Positions 9,211 to 16,032 of a stretch of DNA of 36,479 nucleotides are shown in pieces. Positions within the stretch are counted from its first letter, which is position 1. Each line of letters begins with the position of its first letter. The notes beneath the pieces were generated by a model. The model was not told where the DNA came from, searched no databases, and saw nothing but the letters and a program-made list of their open reading frames with translations. The position numbers and the translations under genes were made by a program. The DNA comes from Nitrosomonadales bacterium (GTDB taxonomy: Bacteria > Pseudomonadota > Gammaproteobacteria > Burkholderiales > Gallionellaceae): assembly GCA_016218445.1 (NCBI GenBank), contig JACREC010000073.1:1-36479 (forward strand), in the 5' to 3' direction.

Positions 9211-9617
9211 CACCCAAGTACATGTTGGACACCAACATGTGCATCTACCTGATGAAGCACCATCCGCCGGAAGTCGCTGCGCGATTTGCCCAGTGCTACG
9301 TTGGCGAGGTAGTGATTTCCGCCATTACACTGGCTGAGTTGGAATACGGTGTGGCCTGCTCCGGCAACAAAGCATCTCGGAACCGGAAAGCGCTCGCTGC
9401 CCTGCTGGAAGACATCGCTGTCGCTCCCTTTGACCTGAAAGCGGCAGGGGCTTATGGCCCAATCCGTTTAGCTACCCGGGACAGGAAGCGTGACGCGCTG
9501 GACAAGCTGATCGCGGCTCATGCAGTTGTGCTCGATGTGGTGCTCGTAACTAATAACGAAGCTGACTTTGTCGGTTATCCCGGTTTATGCGTCGAAAATT
9601 GGGTGAGCAATCATTGA
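9207..9617 (+). CDS. vapC: VapC-type PIN-domain ribonuclease toxin
   Basis: A 136-residue PIN domain. MLDTNMCIYLMK carries the first acidic metal ligand, LAELEYGV the second, and RDRKRDALDKLIAAHA plus VTNNEADF the last acidic group, as in active VapC toxins that cut tRNA or other RNA. The gene is intact. The pair sits exactly at the border between the recA-recX core and the metabolic island. Confidence 0.9.
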   Translation: MTPKYMLDTNMCIYLMKHHPPEVAARFAQCYVGEVVISAITLAELEYGVACSGNKASRNRKALAALLEDIAVAPFDLKAAGAYGPIRLATRDRKRDALDKLIAAHAVVLDVVLVTNNEADFVGYPGLCVENWVSNH

Positions 9618-9985
9618 TACATTTTTCCGCAATCGCGTGGTTTTTCGCTGGAAACAATCTGCAAGATATTGCGCGTGGCGGAAACGGGGGATTGACGATG
9701 CCCGATATATTGCAGAACTTGGCGAGCTCTATGTCGCCTAAATTGCGTTGAACTAAACCGCTAACGCGGTGGCGCTCCGATTCCACTGCTCCACTCACCC
9801 TTTGCTGCAATATTTTTTTATTTCCTGGTTGCGCTCATCAGGTAATGCTCTCCGTTTGCGCGCTTCGATGCGCTTCAGAAATACGCCCATCACTTCGCGG
9901 TAACCGCGTCTAAATGTCTGTGCTGGTTGCACTTATTTCTGACGGTGATTTATATTACCAGCGGGGGAAAAGCGGACCTTAATAC
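9618..9985. other. Gene-poor spacer with a possible minus-strand ORF remnant
   Basis: No convincing gene is present. On the minus strand, 9932-9795 reads as 45 codons from GTG to a stop, with a natural-looking basic composition (for example GYREVMGVFLKRIEARKRRA). I recognise no family; it may be the 3-prime end of a decayed gene. The plus strand also has short open stretches after vapC without start signals. This spacer separates core genes from the island. Confidence 0.4.
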
Positions 9986-10019
9986 TCGGGATTAACATTA
10001 ATTTTTACCCGATTTTTTT
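9986..10019 (+). terminator. Terminator-like hairpin upstream of the island promoter
   Basis: TCGGG (9986-9990) pairs with CCCGA (10008-10012), followed by T7. The stem is short and the loop is AT-rich, so the call is tentative. It would insulate the island operon from vapBC transcription. Confidence 0.35.
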
Positions 10020-10026
10020 AATCCTC

Positions 10027-10054
10027 TTGTCAATATTTTGAACTTCTTTATAAT
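10027..10054 (+). promoter_or_regulatory. Near-consensus sigma-70 promoter of the fumarate reductase/KOR/Hdr operon
   Basis: TTGTCA (10027-10032), a 16-bp AT-rich spacer, then a perfect TATAAT (10049-10054). The predicted transcription start is near 10061, leaving a ~115-nt leader before frdB at 10176. The leader shows no clear riboswitch. This is the best promoter I see anywhere in the island, and it precedes eleven closely packed genes. Confidence 0.7.
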
Positions 10055-10175
10055 CCGCCGTTCACAGAAAAAACGAGCGATGGAGTCGTCTGACTCACCT
10101 CACTCAAGATATTTGGCTCCTGTCGCAGTGCGGCTGAGGATTCCGGTGTGGGAACAAGATATTAAGGTACTTATT

Positions 10176-10919
10176 ATGGCGAGCATGCCGGCAGCAGCAA
10201 CAAACAGTCAACCGACTTCACCGGCTGACAAGAAGCGCGACGCAGCGAAGCAAAACCTGATTACGATTTCTATCATGGGCAAGGCCTATGAGGTGCCGGC
10301 CGATGCAACCATCATGGGCGCCATCGAATATGCCGGGCACCAGATCATCCGCGGCGCCGGTTGCCGCGAGGGCTATTGCGGCGCCTGCGCCACCATCTAC
10401 CGCCTGCCCGGCGACTACAAGATACGCACCGGCCTCGCCTGCATGACTCTGGTCGAGGAGGGCATGTCGCTGACCCAGATACCCTACGTTCCGGGCGAAA
10501 AGGCGATCTACGACATCGAGGAACTCAAGCCCAACGTCAGCGCCATCGAGCAGATGTACCCGTCGGTTTTCCGTTGCGTCGCCTGCAATACCTGCACCAG
10601 GTCTTGTCCGCAGGGGCTTCAGGTCATGGATTACGTCCAGGCCGCCAAACGGGGTGACATTGCGACAGTGATGGACCTGTCCTTCGACTGTGTTGTCTGC
10701 GGGCTGTGCATGCTGCGTTGCCCCGCCGAGATCACGCAACCCCTGATGGCTATCATGGCGAAGCGTTTGTATGGCCGCTATCTGCGCAAGGACAGCCCGG
10801 AACTGGCGGTGCGGGTCAAGGCCGTGGAGGAGGGTGCCTATGATGATGAATATGCCGAATTGATGGCGATGAGCCGCGAGGCCTTGTCGAAACGTTACTA
10901 CGCCCGCGATTCGGAATAA
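10176..10919 (+). CDS. frdB: Fumarate reductase / succinate dehydrogenase iron-sulfur subunit
   Basis: A 247-residue electron-transfer subunit. The N-terminal plant-ferredoxin-type domain holds a [2Fe-2S] motif CREGYCGAC with a later Cys (C63, C68, C71, C89). The C-terminal domain has two complete four-Cys sets, CVACNTCTRSCP (C134-C144) and CVVCGLCMLRCP (C172-C182), so two [4Fe-4S] clusters are likely, unlike the [4Fe-4S] plus [3Fe-4S] of classical SdhB. The frame is open from 10038, but that lies upstream of the predicted transcription start; the ATG at 10176 follows AAGGT and gives a family-like start. It would pass electrons to FrdA. No membrane-anchor gene is nearby. Confidence 0.85.
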   Translation: MASMPAAATNSQPTSPADKKRDAAKQNLITISIMGKAYEVPADATIMGAIEYAGHQIIRGAGCREGYCGACATIYRLPGDYKIRTGLACMTLVEEGMSLTQIPYVPGEKAIYDIEELKPNVSAIEQMYPSVFRCVACNTCTRSCPQGLQVMDYVQAAKRGDIATVMDLSFDCVVCGLCMLRCPAEITQPLMAIMAKRLYGRYLRKDSPELAVRVKAVEEGAYDDEYAELMAMSREALSKRYYARDSE

Positions 10920-10948
10920 CCAGCACACGGAATTAGAGAGGATTCAAG

Positions 10949-12724
10949 ATGTATCCAGAGTATATGGCGGAGTCGCTCCGCAAAGTGGCTCAAACTCGCC
11001 CCAGACGTTTGGAACTGGCCCGGAAGCCGGACCCCGTCTACCCGCCCATGAACGCGGAGGAGCGTCGTGCCGTGCTGGAGGGCTTCCACCCCGATTTCGA
11101 GCCCAGTGCCCGCCGTACGGTGCGCGTCGGCCCCAATCGGGACGAGTCGTTGACCACCGAGGTGGCCGACCTGCTGGAGTCCCATTCCTGGCTGCGCAGC
11201 GATCAGGTGAATCTTGACAGCCCGGATTTCGAGACTGACCTCCTGATCATCGGCGGCGGCGGCGCAGGCTGCAATGCTGCCCTGGTTGCCATGAAGGAAC
11301 ACGGAATGCGCTCGATAATCGCCACCAAGCTGCGCATGGGCGATTCCAACAGCATGATGTCACAGGGCGGCATGCAAGCCGCCGTGTCACGCACCGACTC
11401 GCCGACCCGGCACTATCTGGATGCCATCGGCGGCGGCCATTTCGAGAACAAGCCGGAGCTGGTCAGGGCGCTTACCGAGGACGGTCCCGGAGTGGTCAAG
11501 TGGCTGGAAGACCTGGGTGTGGTGTGGGACAAGGAAGAAGACGGCTCGATGAAGGTCATGCACGGCGGCGGTACCTCGCGCAAGCGCATGCTGTCATGCC
11601 GCGACTACACCGGCGCGATGATCATGCGCACGCTGATGGACGAGGTGCGCAACCACCCCGACATGATTGAGGTGAAGGAGTTCATGCCGGCCGTGGAGTT
11701 GATCATGGACAACAAGGGCCGTTGCGCCGGCGCGATTCTCTACAGCATGGACAGCGAGGAGTTCTTCACGGTCAAGGCCAAGTCCACCGTGATCGCCACC
11801 GGTGGCTATGGCCGCCTGCACATCCGCGGTTTCGATACTACCAACCACTATGGGGCGACCGGTGACGGGCTGGTGATGGCTTATCGCGCCGGTGCCAAGC
11901 TGATGTACATGGACTCGGTCCAGTACCACCCGACGGGTGTTTCGTTTCCCGAACAGATCGCCGGTTTCCTGGTCACCGAGGCGATCCGCGGCGCGGGCGG
12001 CCAGCCGCTGAACAAGGAAGGCGAACTGTTCGTCTTTCCGCGCGAGCCGCGCGACGTCGAGGCAGCAGCCATCATCCGCGAATGCGCGCAGAACGGCGGC
12101 GGCATCCCGACGCCTTCCGGGCGCGTCGGCGTGTGGCTGGATTCGCCGCTGATCGACATGCTGCACGGCGAAGGCTACACCGACAAGCACTTCCCGGCCA
12201 TGTATCGCCAGTTCATCCGCTATGGCATCGACATCGCCAAGCTGCCGATGCTGATCTACCCGTCGCTGCACTACCAGAACGGCGGCATCGAAATCAATGA
12301 GCGTTGCGAGACAGACATCCCCGGCCTCTACGTGGCTGGCGAGGCCAGCGGCGGCCTGCACGGCCGCAACCGGCTGATGGGCAATTCGGTGCTCGACTAC
12401 AACGTGTTCGGGCGGAGAGCCGGCCGGTATGCCGGCGAGTACGCCAGGACGGTCAAACTCGGCAAGCTTAGCCTGGCTCATCTCGATGCCTACGAGAAGG
12501 AGCTGGCGGATGCCGGCGTGCAAACCAGTCTGGTGACTCCGACCCTGTTGCCGTCTTATGCGCCCGAGGATGTCAAAAAGCGCCAGTTGCTGCGCGGCGA
12601 CAACACGCTGCCCGGCTCTTCGGTGCTGCAAAACCGGCTGCATGATGAAGCCCCTAGCCATTCGACTAGGCCGTCAATAAACGACAGCCAAGCCGCTGGT
12701 TATGATGAAAGGTCCGGCGCCTGA
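10949..12724 (+). CDS. frdA: Fumarate reductase flavoprotein subunit, soluble type
   Basis: This catalytic subunit interconverts fumarate and succinate; the context favours fumarate reduction. The first ~95 residues are an N-terminal extension, followed by the FAD-binding LLIIGGGGAGCNAAL. The active-site segment QYHPTG is present, as are TEAIRGAGG with the catalytic Arg and the dinucleotide-fold end GLYVAGEASGG. At the position where SdhA/FrdA carry the His that bonds FAD covalently (RSHTVAAQGG) this protein has DSNSMMSQGG, with Asn at residue 134, so FAD should be non-covalent. Only ~90 residues follow NSVLDYNVFGR, so the usual C-terminal helical domain is short or missing. The last ~22 residues derive from a REP-like repeat. 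Confidence 0.86.
   Translation: MYPEYMAESLRKVAQTRPRRLELARKPDPVYPPMNAEERRAVLEGFHPDFEPSARRTVRVGPNRDESLTTEVADLLESHSWLRSDQVNLDSPDFETDLLIIGGGGAGCNAALVAMKEHGMRSIIATKLRMGDSNSMMSQGGMQAAVSRTDSPTRHYLDAIGGGHFENKPELVRALTEDGPGVVKWLEDLGVVWDKEEDGSMKVMHGGGTSRKRMLSCRDYTGAMIMRTLMDEVRNHPDMIEVKEFMPAVELIMDNKGRCAGAILYSMDSEEFFTVKAKSTVIATGGYGRLHIRGFDTTNHYGATGDGLVMAYRAGAKLMYMDSVQYHPTGVSFPEQIAGFLVTEAIRGAGGQPLNKEGELFVFPREPRDVEAAAIIRECAQNGGGIPTPSGRVGVWLDSPLIDMLHGEGYTDKHFPAMYRQFIRYGIDIAKLPMLIYPSLHYQNGGIEINERCETDIPGLYVAGEASGGLHGRNRLMGNSVLDYNVFGRRAGRYAGEYARTVKLGKLSLAHLDAYEKELADAGVQTSLVTPTLLPSYAPEDVKKRQLLRGDNTLPGSSVLQNRLHDEAPSHSTRPSINDSQAAGYDERSGA
12655..12705. repeat. REP-like unit forming the 3-prime end of frdA
   Basis: TAGCCATTCGACTAGG, a small GTC...GAC hairpin, then AGCCAAGCCGCTGGTTAT. 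This matches the unit repeated between recA and recX. It is read through in the frdA frame and encodes its final residues. Confidence 0.7.
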
Positions 12725-12733
12725 GGCGCCGGA
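12713..12733 (+). other. Perfect hairpin with the frdA stop codon in its loop
   Basis: TCCGGCGCC (12713-12721) and GGCGCCGGA (12725-12733) form a 9-bp perfect stem whose three-base loop is the frdA TGA stop. No T-tract follows. It lies ten bases before the next start codon and could slow ribosomes or protect the mRNA 3-prime end. Confidence 0.65.
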
Positions 12734-12742
12734 GTCAGACCG

Positions 12743-13276
12743 ATGCCCCATATTGATGACAGAGTGATCGAACTGGCTCGTACCGCGCTCAGTTTCGAGT
12801 TCGGCGAGGAGCACTTCTACCGCCATGCCGCCGAGATGACCCGGAACCCCCGAGGCAAAGCCATGTTCCTGCGTCTGGCTGAGGAAGAGCCGGGGCACAT
12901 GCATGATATGCACAGGTTGTTCATCGCCATCATCGGCAAGGATGAGTGGCAACGTCTTGCCGCCGAAGAAGCGGCGAATGCTTCCCCGTCGAAAGTGGTC
13001 GCCGAGATGGAAGCTGCCGTTGCCCATCGCGGTATGATAGCAGTCGCCGACGACACCCAGGCATTGCGCATGGCCATGGAGCTGGAACGGCGGGTCATCC
13101 ACCTGCTTAAGGATATGGCTGACCACACCCATGACCCGGCCATTATCGAACTGATAGGCAAGATGATCCTGGAGGAATGCTCCCAATACGATGCCCTTCA
13201 GGCACAGCTGGACAGCGTGCTGAACGTCGGGTTATGGCTGGACGTCCCCGAGTTCCGCATGGACGGGAAATATTAA
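12743..13276 (+). CDS. Rubrerythrin/ferritin-like diiron protein
   Basis: A 177-residue all-helical protein. Two helix pairs carry the diiron ligand pattern: EFGEEHFY plus EEEPGHM in the first half, and ELERRVIH plus EECSQYD in the second. The second EExxH is altered to EExxQ. There is no rubredoxin domain at the C-terminus, so it is an erythrin-like ferritin fold rather than full rubrerythrin. It lies between frdA and hdrC and abuts hdrC, so it is co-transcribed. A role in removing peroxide or oxygen to protect the oxygen-sensitive FeS enzymes of the operon is inferred from family and context. Confidence 0.7.
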   Translation: MPHIDDRVIELARTALSFEFGEEHFYRHAAEMTRNPRGKAMFLRLAEEEPGHMHDMHRLFIAIIGKDEWQRLAAEEAANASPSKVVAEMEAAVAHRGMIAVADDTQALRMAMELERRVIHLLKDMADHTHDPAIIELIGKMILEECSQYDALQAQLDSVLNVGLWLDVPEFRMDGKY

Positions 13277-13696
13277 ATGGACACTACCTTGCGTATAACT
13301 TCGGCCCGTGCCGGAAGCGACTTTGTCGCCAGGATCGAAAAGGTCAGCGGCCAGAAGTTGCTGGCCTGTTACCAGTGCGGCAAGTGCTCTGCCGGCTGCC
13401 CGATGGCGGCCTACATGGATGTGCTGCCCAACCAGATCATCCGCCTGGCCCAACTGGGAATGCAGGAACAATTGCTGGCAGCGCGCTCCATCTGGATGTG
13501 TGTGTCCTGCCTGACCTGCAATTCGCGTTGCCCGAAAGACATAAAAATCGCCGAGGTCATCGAATCGCTGCGTATGACAGCTCTGCGCGACGGCCAGCGT
13601 AACGACCACCTTAATATCATGGAATTGTCTCCCGAGGCGCGGGCTGTGTTACCGCCTATCGCCACCATCAGCGCCATGCGTAAACTGACCTCCTGA
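13277..13696 (+). CDS. hdrC: Heterodisulfide reductase subunit C-like ferredoxin protein
   Basis: A 139-residue protein with two [4Fe-4S] motifs, CYQCGKCSAGCP and CVSCLTCNSRCP, in the spacing of HdrC. It should carry electrons between HdrA and HdrB. It starts directly after the preceding stop and overlaps hdrB by one base. Because frdBA lie just upstream, HdrC may link the Hdr core to fumarate reductase (inference). Confidence 0.85.
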   Translation: MDTTLRITSARAGSDFVARIEKVSGQKLLACYQCGKCSAGCPMAAYMDVLPNQIIRLAQLGMQEQLLAARSIWMCVSCLTCNSRCPKDIKIAEVIESLRMTALRDGQRNDHLNIMELSPEARAVLPPIATISAMRKLTS

Positions 13697-14595
13697 TGGG
13701 AAATGAGAACAAACCGATGAAGCTCGTTTATTACCCCGGCTGCACGCTGAAGAACCAGGCGACTAACTTCGATGTGTCCACGGTTTCGTCCATGGCGAAA
13801 CTGGACGTGGAGGTCGAGGAGATGGCTCAATGGAATTGCTGCGGCACGGTGCATGCGCTGGACTCCGACAACGTCATGAACCGGGTGGCGCCGATAACCA
13901 ACCTGATTCGCGTCAAGGAAGCCAATGCCAGTGAATTCATGACTTCCTGCGCGATGTGTTACAACACGCTCAAGCGCGCCAACATTGACGTGAAGCAGCG
14001 CGCCGATGCGCTGGAAACCATCAACGACTTCCTGTCCCTCGAAAAAACTAAATATGAAGGTGATGTTGATGTCCTTCATCTGCTCGAGTACCTGCGTGAC
14101 CGTGTCGGTTTCGACAAACTGGCCGAGAGGGTGACAAAACCGCTCAAAGGTCTGCGCGTGGCCTGCTACTACGGTTGTCTGCTGGTGCGCCCGAAGGAGG
14201 TTGCCTTCGACGATGTCGAGAATCCGATGGTCATGGAAAATCTGGTTCGCGCCCTCGGCGCCACGCCAGTGGATTTTTCATACAAGACCGAATGCTGCGG
14301 CGCCTACCAGACGGTTGACAAGCCGGAGGTCATTGCCGGCCGCACCGACAAGATCATGGGCTCGGCGCACGAGGAGCAGGCCGATCTGGTGGTGGTAAGC
14401 TGCCCGCTGTGTGCCTTCAACCTTGACTTCCGGCAGGATGACGCGAAGCGCCTCAATCCGGACTTCCACAATATGCCGGTGCTCTACTTCACCCAGTTGA
14501 TGGCGCTGGCGTTCGGTTGCGACGAGTCGGCGCTGCGTTTCGATCTCCAGCATATCGATCCGCTGCCAGCCTTGGCGGCTCGCGGACTGGGCTAA
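13696..14595 (+). CDS. hdrB: Heterodisulfide reductase subunit B-like protein (two CCG domains)
   Basis: A 299-residue protein with two copies of the cysteine-rich CCG domain. The first runs YPGC ... WNCCGT ... SCAMCYN and the second CYYGC ... TECCGAY ... SCPLCAFN. In methanogen HdrB these two motifs bind the non-cubane [4Fe-4S] clusters that cleave the heterodisulfide. Here the physiological acceptor is unknown. The methanogen thiol:fumarate reductase subunit TfrB is an FrdB-HdrB fusion, so adjacency to frdBA suggests electron exchange with fumarate reductase. The ATG at 13696 overlaps the hdrC stop; 13717 is an alternative. Confidence 0.87.
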   Translation: MGNENKPMKLVYYPGCTLKNQATNFDVSTVSSMAKLDVEVEEMAQWNCCGTVHALDSDNVMNRVAPITNLIRVKEANASEFMTSCAMCYNTLKRANIDVKQRADALETINDFLSLEKTKYEGDVDVLHLLEYLRDRVGFDKLAERVTKPLKGLRVACYYGCLLVRPKEVAFDDVENPMVMENLVRALGATPVDFSYKTECCGAYQTVDKPEVIAGRTDKIMGSAHEEQADLVVVSCPLCAFNLDFRQDDAKRLNPDFHNMPVLYFTQLMALAFGCDESALRFDLQHIDPLPALAARGLG

Positions 14596-14605
14596 GGAGG
14601 AAGGT

Positions 14606-14869
14606 ATGTTTTTCAACGACCTCAAACAGACTCGCGGCAAGATCTACATCAGCAATGATTGGTGCAAGGGATGCGGCTTCTGCGTGCAATTTTGCCCCAA
14701 AGGGGTGCTGGATACGTCTCCCGAGTACAACGCCAAGGGCTATCATCCGCCCTATGTGAAAAATCCTGATGCCTGCCACGATTGCATGTTTTGCCAGATG
14801 ATCTGCCCGGAGTTTTCCATCTACGTGATAAAGGAAGAAGCAACCAATAAAGGAGAAACAAATAAGTGA
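14606..14869 (+). CDS. korD: 2-oxoglutarate:ferredoxin oxidoreductase delta-type ferredoxin
   Basis: An 87-residue ferredoxin with two [4Fe-4S] motifs: CKGCGFCVQFCP and CHDCMFCQMICP. Small proteins of this type are the delta subunit of 2-oxoacid:ferredoxin oxidoreductases, carrying electrons to or from the TPP site. AAGGAGG precedes the start, and the stop overlaps the korA GTG by four bases, so the stoichiometry is likely coupled. Confidence 0.88.
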   Translation: MFFNDLKQTRGKIYISNDWCKGCGFCVQFCPKGVLDTSPEYNAKGYHPPYVKNPDACHDCMFCQMICPEFSIYVIKEEATNKGETNK

Positions 14870-16032
14870 AAACCGTCACCGCAGATCCCAAAGGGGTCGA
14901 CTCCGGCCCGCATTTCATGGATGGCGACCATGCGCTCGCCGAAGGCGCGCTGGCAGCAGGCTGCCGGTTCTTTGCCGGCTATCCCATCACGCCCTCCACA
15001 GAAACTGCGGAGCGTTTCGCCGAGCGGGCGCCGGAGGTGGGAGCGCTGTTCATCCAGATGGAGGACGAGCTCGCCTCCATCGCCGCCCTGATCGGCGCGG
15101 CATGGGCTGGACAAAAATGCATGACCGTTACCTGCGGCCCCGGCTTTTCACTGATGGTGGAAAACCTCGGCCTGGCTGCCATGACCGAAACCCCGATGGT
15201 GATCGCCAACGTGCAGCGCGGCGGACCGTCCACCGGTCTGCCCACGCTGACCGCCCAGCAGGACATGATGCAGGCAAAATGGGGGCCGCATGGCGACAAC
15301 GCCATCATCGCCCTGTCGCCGGACAGCCCGCAGGAATGTTTTGACCTCACCGTCGAGGCCTTCAATCTGTCGGAATATTACCGGGTGCCGGTCATCATCC
15401 TGACCGACGAAACCGTCGGCCACATGCACGAAAAGGTGGTCATCCCGCCAGCCGACCAGATCAAGGTGGTACCGCGCAACAACTACAGCGGCCCCAAGGA
15501 GGACTGCCGTCCCTACAAGTTCGACAGCCAGGGCGGCCATCCCATGGTGCGTGCGGGCGATGGGTACAACTTCCACATCACCGGCCTGACTCACAATGAG
15601 AAGGGGTATCCGGTCATGACCGTTGAGCAGAGCAAAAAGGTCGTGACTCACTTGATGGAAAAGATCAACGGCAATGCCGACGACATCATCCGCCTCGACG
15701 AGGATCAGGTCGACGGCGCCGATGTGGTGGTGGTGTCGTATGGCATCACTTCCCGGATCGCCGTCAAGGCCATTCAGGATGCGCGCAAGGAAGGTATCAA
15801 GGTTGGCTCGTTGCGCCTGATCACCATCTGGCCATTCTGCGAGAAACGCATTCGTGAAATATCCGCCAAGGTTAAGGCCATCGTGGTACCCGAGATCAAC
15901 TATGGTCAGATGGTACTCGAAGTGGAACGTAGCGCCGCCGGCCGCTGCAAGGTAATCAGTGTCAATCACTGTGGCGGTGCGGTGCATGATCCGCAGGTAA
16001 TCCTGGACGCCATCAGAAAGGCAATCCAATGA
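14866..16032 (+). CDS. korA: 2-oxoglutarate:ferredoxin oxidoreductase alpha subunit
   Basis: KOR carboxylates succinyl-CoA to 2-oxoglutarate with reduced ferredoxin in the reductive TCA direction. This 388-residue subunit has the pyrimidine-binding domain start GCRFFAGYPITPSTE, MEDELASIAALIGAAWAG, and the TCGPGFSLM motif, followed by RGGPSTGLPT typical of KorA rather than pyruvate enzymes. It begins with GTG at 14866 after AGGAG. It overlaps korB by four bases. 2-oxoglutarate as substrate is inferred from subunit layout and neighbours. Confidence 0.88.
   Translation: MKTVTADPKGVDSGPHFMDGDHALAEGALAAGCRFFAGYPITPSTETAERFAERAPEVGALFIQMEDELASIAALIGAAWAGQKCMTVTCGPGFSLMVENLGLAAMTETPMVIANVQRGGPSTGLPTLTAQQDMMQAKWGPHGDNAIIALSPDSPQECFDLTVEAFNLSEYYRVPVIILTDETVGHMHEKVVIPPADQIKVVPRNNYSGPKEDCRPYKFDSQGGHPMVRAGDGYNFHITGLTHNEKGYPVMTVEQSKKVVTHLMEKINGNADDIIRLDEDQVDGADVVVVSYGITSRIAVKAIQDARKEGIKVGSLRLITIWPFCEKRIREISAKVKAIVVPEINYGQMVLEVERSAAGRCKVISVNHCGGAVHDPQVILDAIRKAIQ

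Noticed and set aside
9550-9810. 86-codon minus-strand frame downstream of vapC
   Set aside because: Overlaps the vapC end antisense, has no ribosome site or recognisable motif.
10038-10175. Upstream extension of frdB
   Set aside because: The extended start lies before the predicted transcription start of the TTGTCA/TATAAT promoter, and its residues are not FrdB-like; the ATG at 10176 was chosen.
10949-12724. L-aspartate oxidase (NadB)
   Set aside because: The non-covalent FAD site is NadB-like, but the adjacent FrdB, the QYHPTG context and the operon with KOR/Hdr favour fumarate reductase; no nadA or nadC lies nearby.
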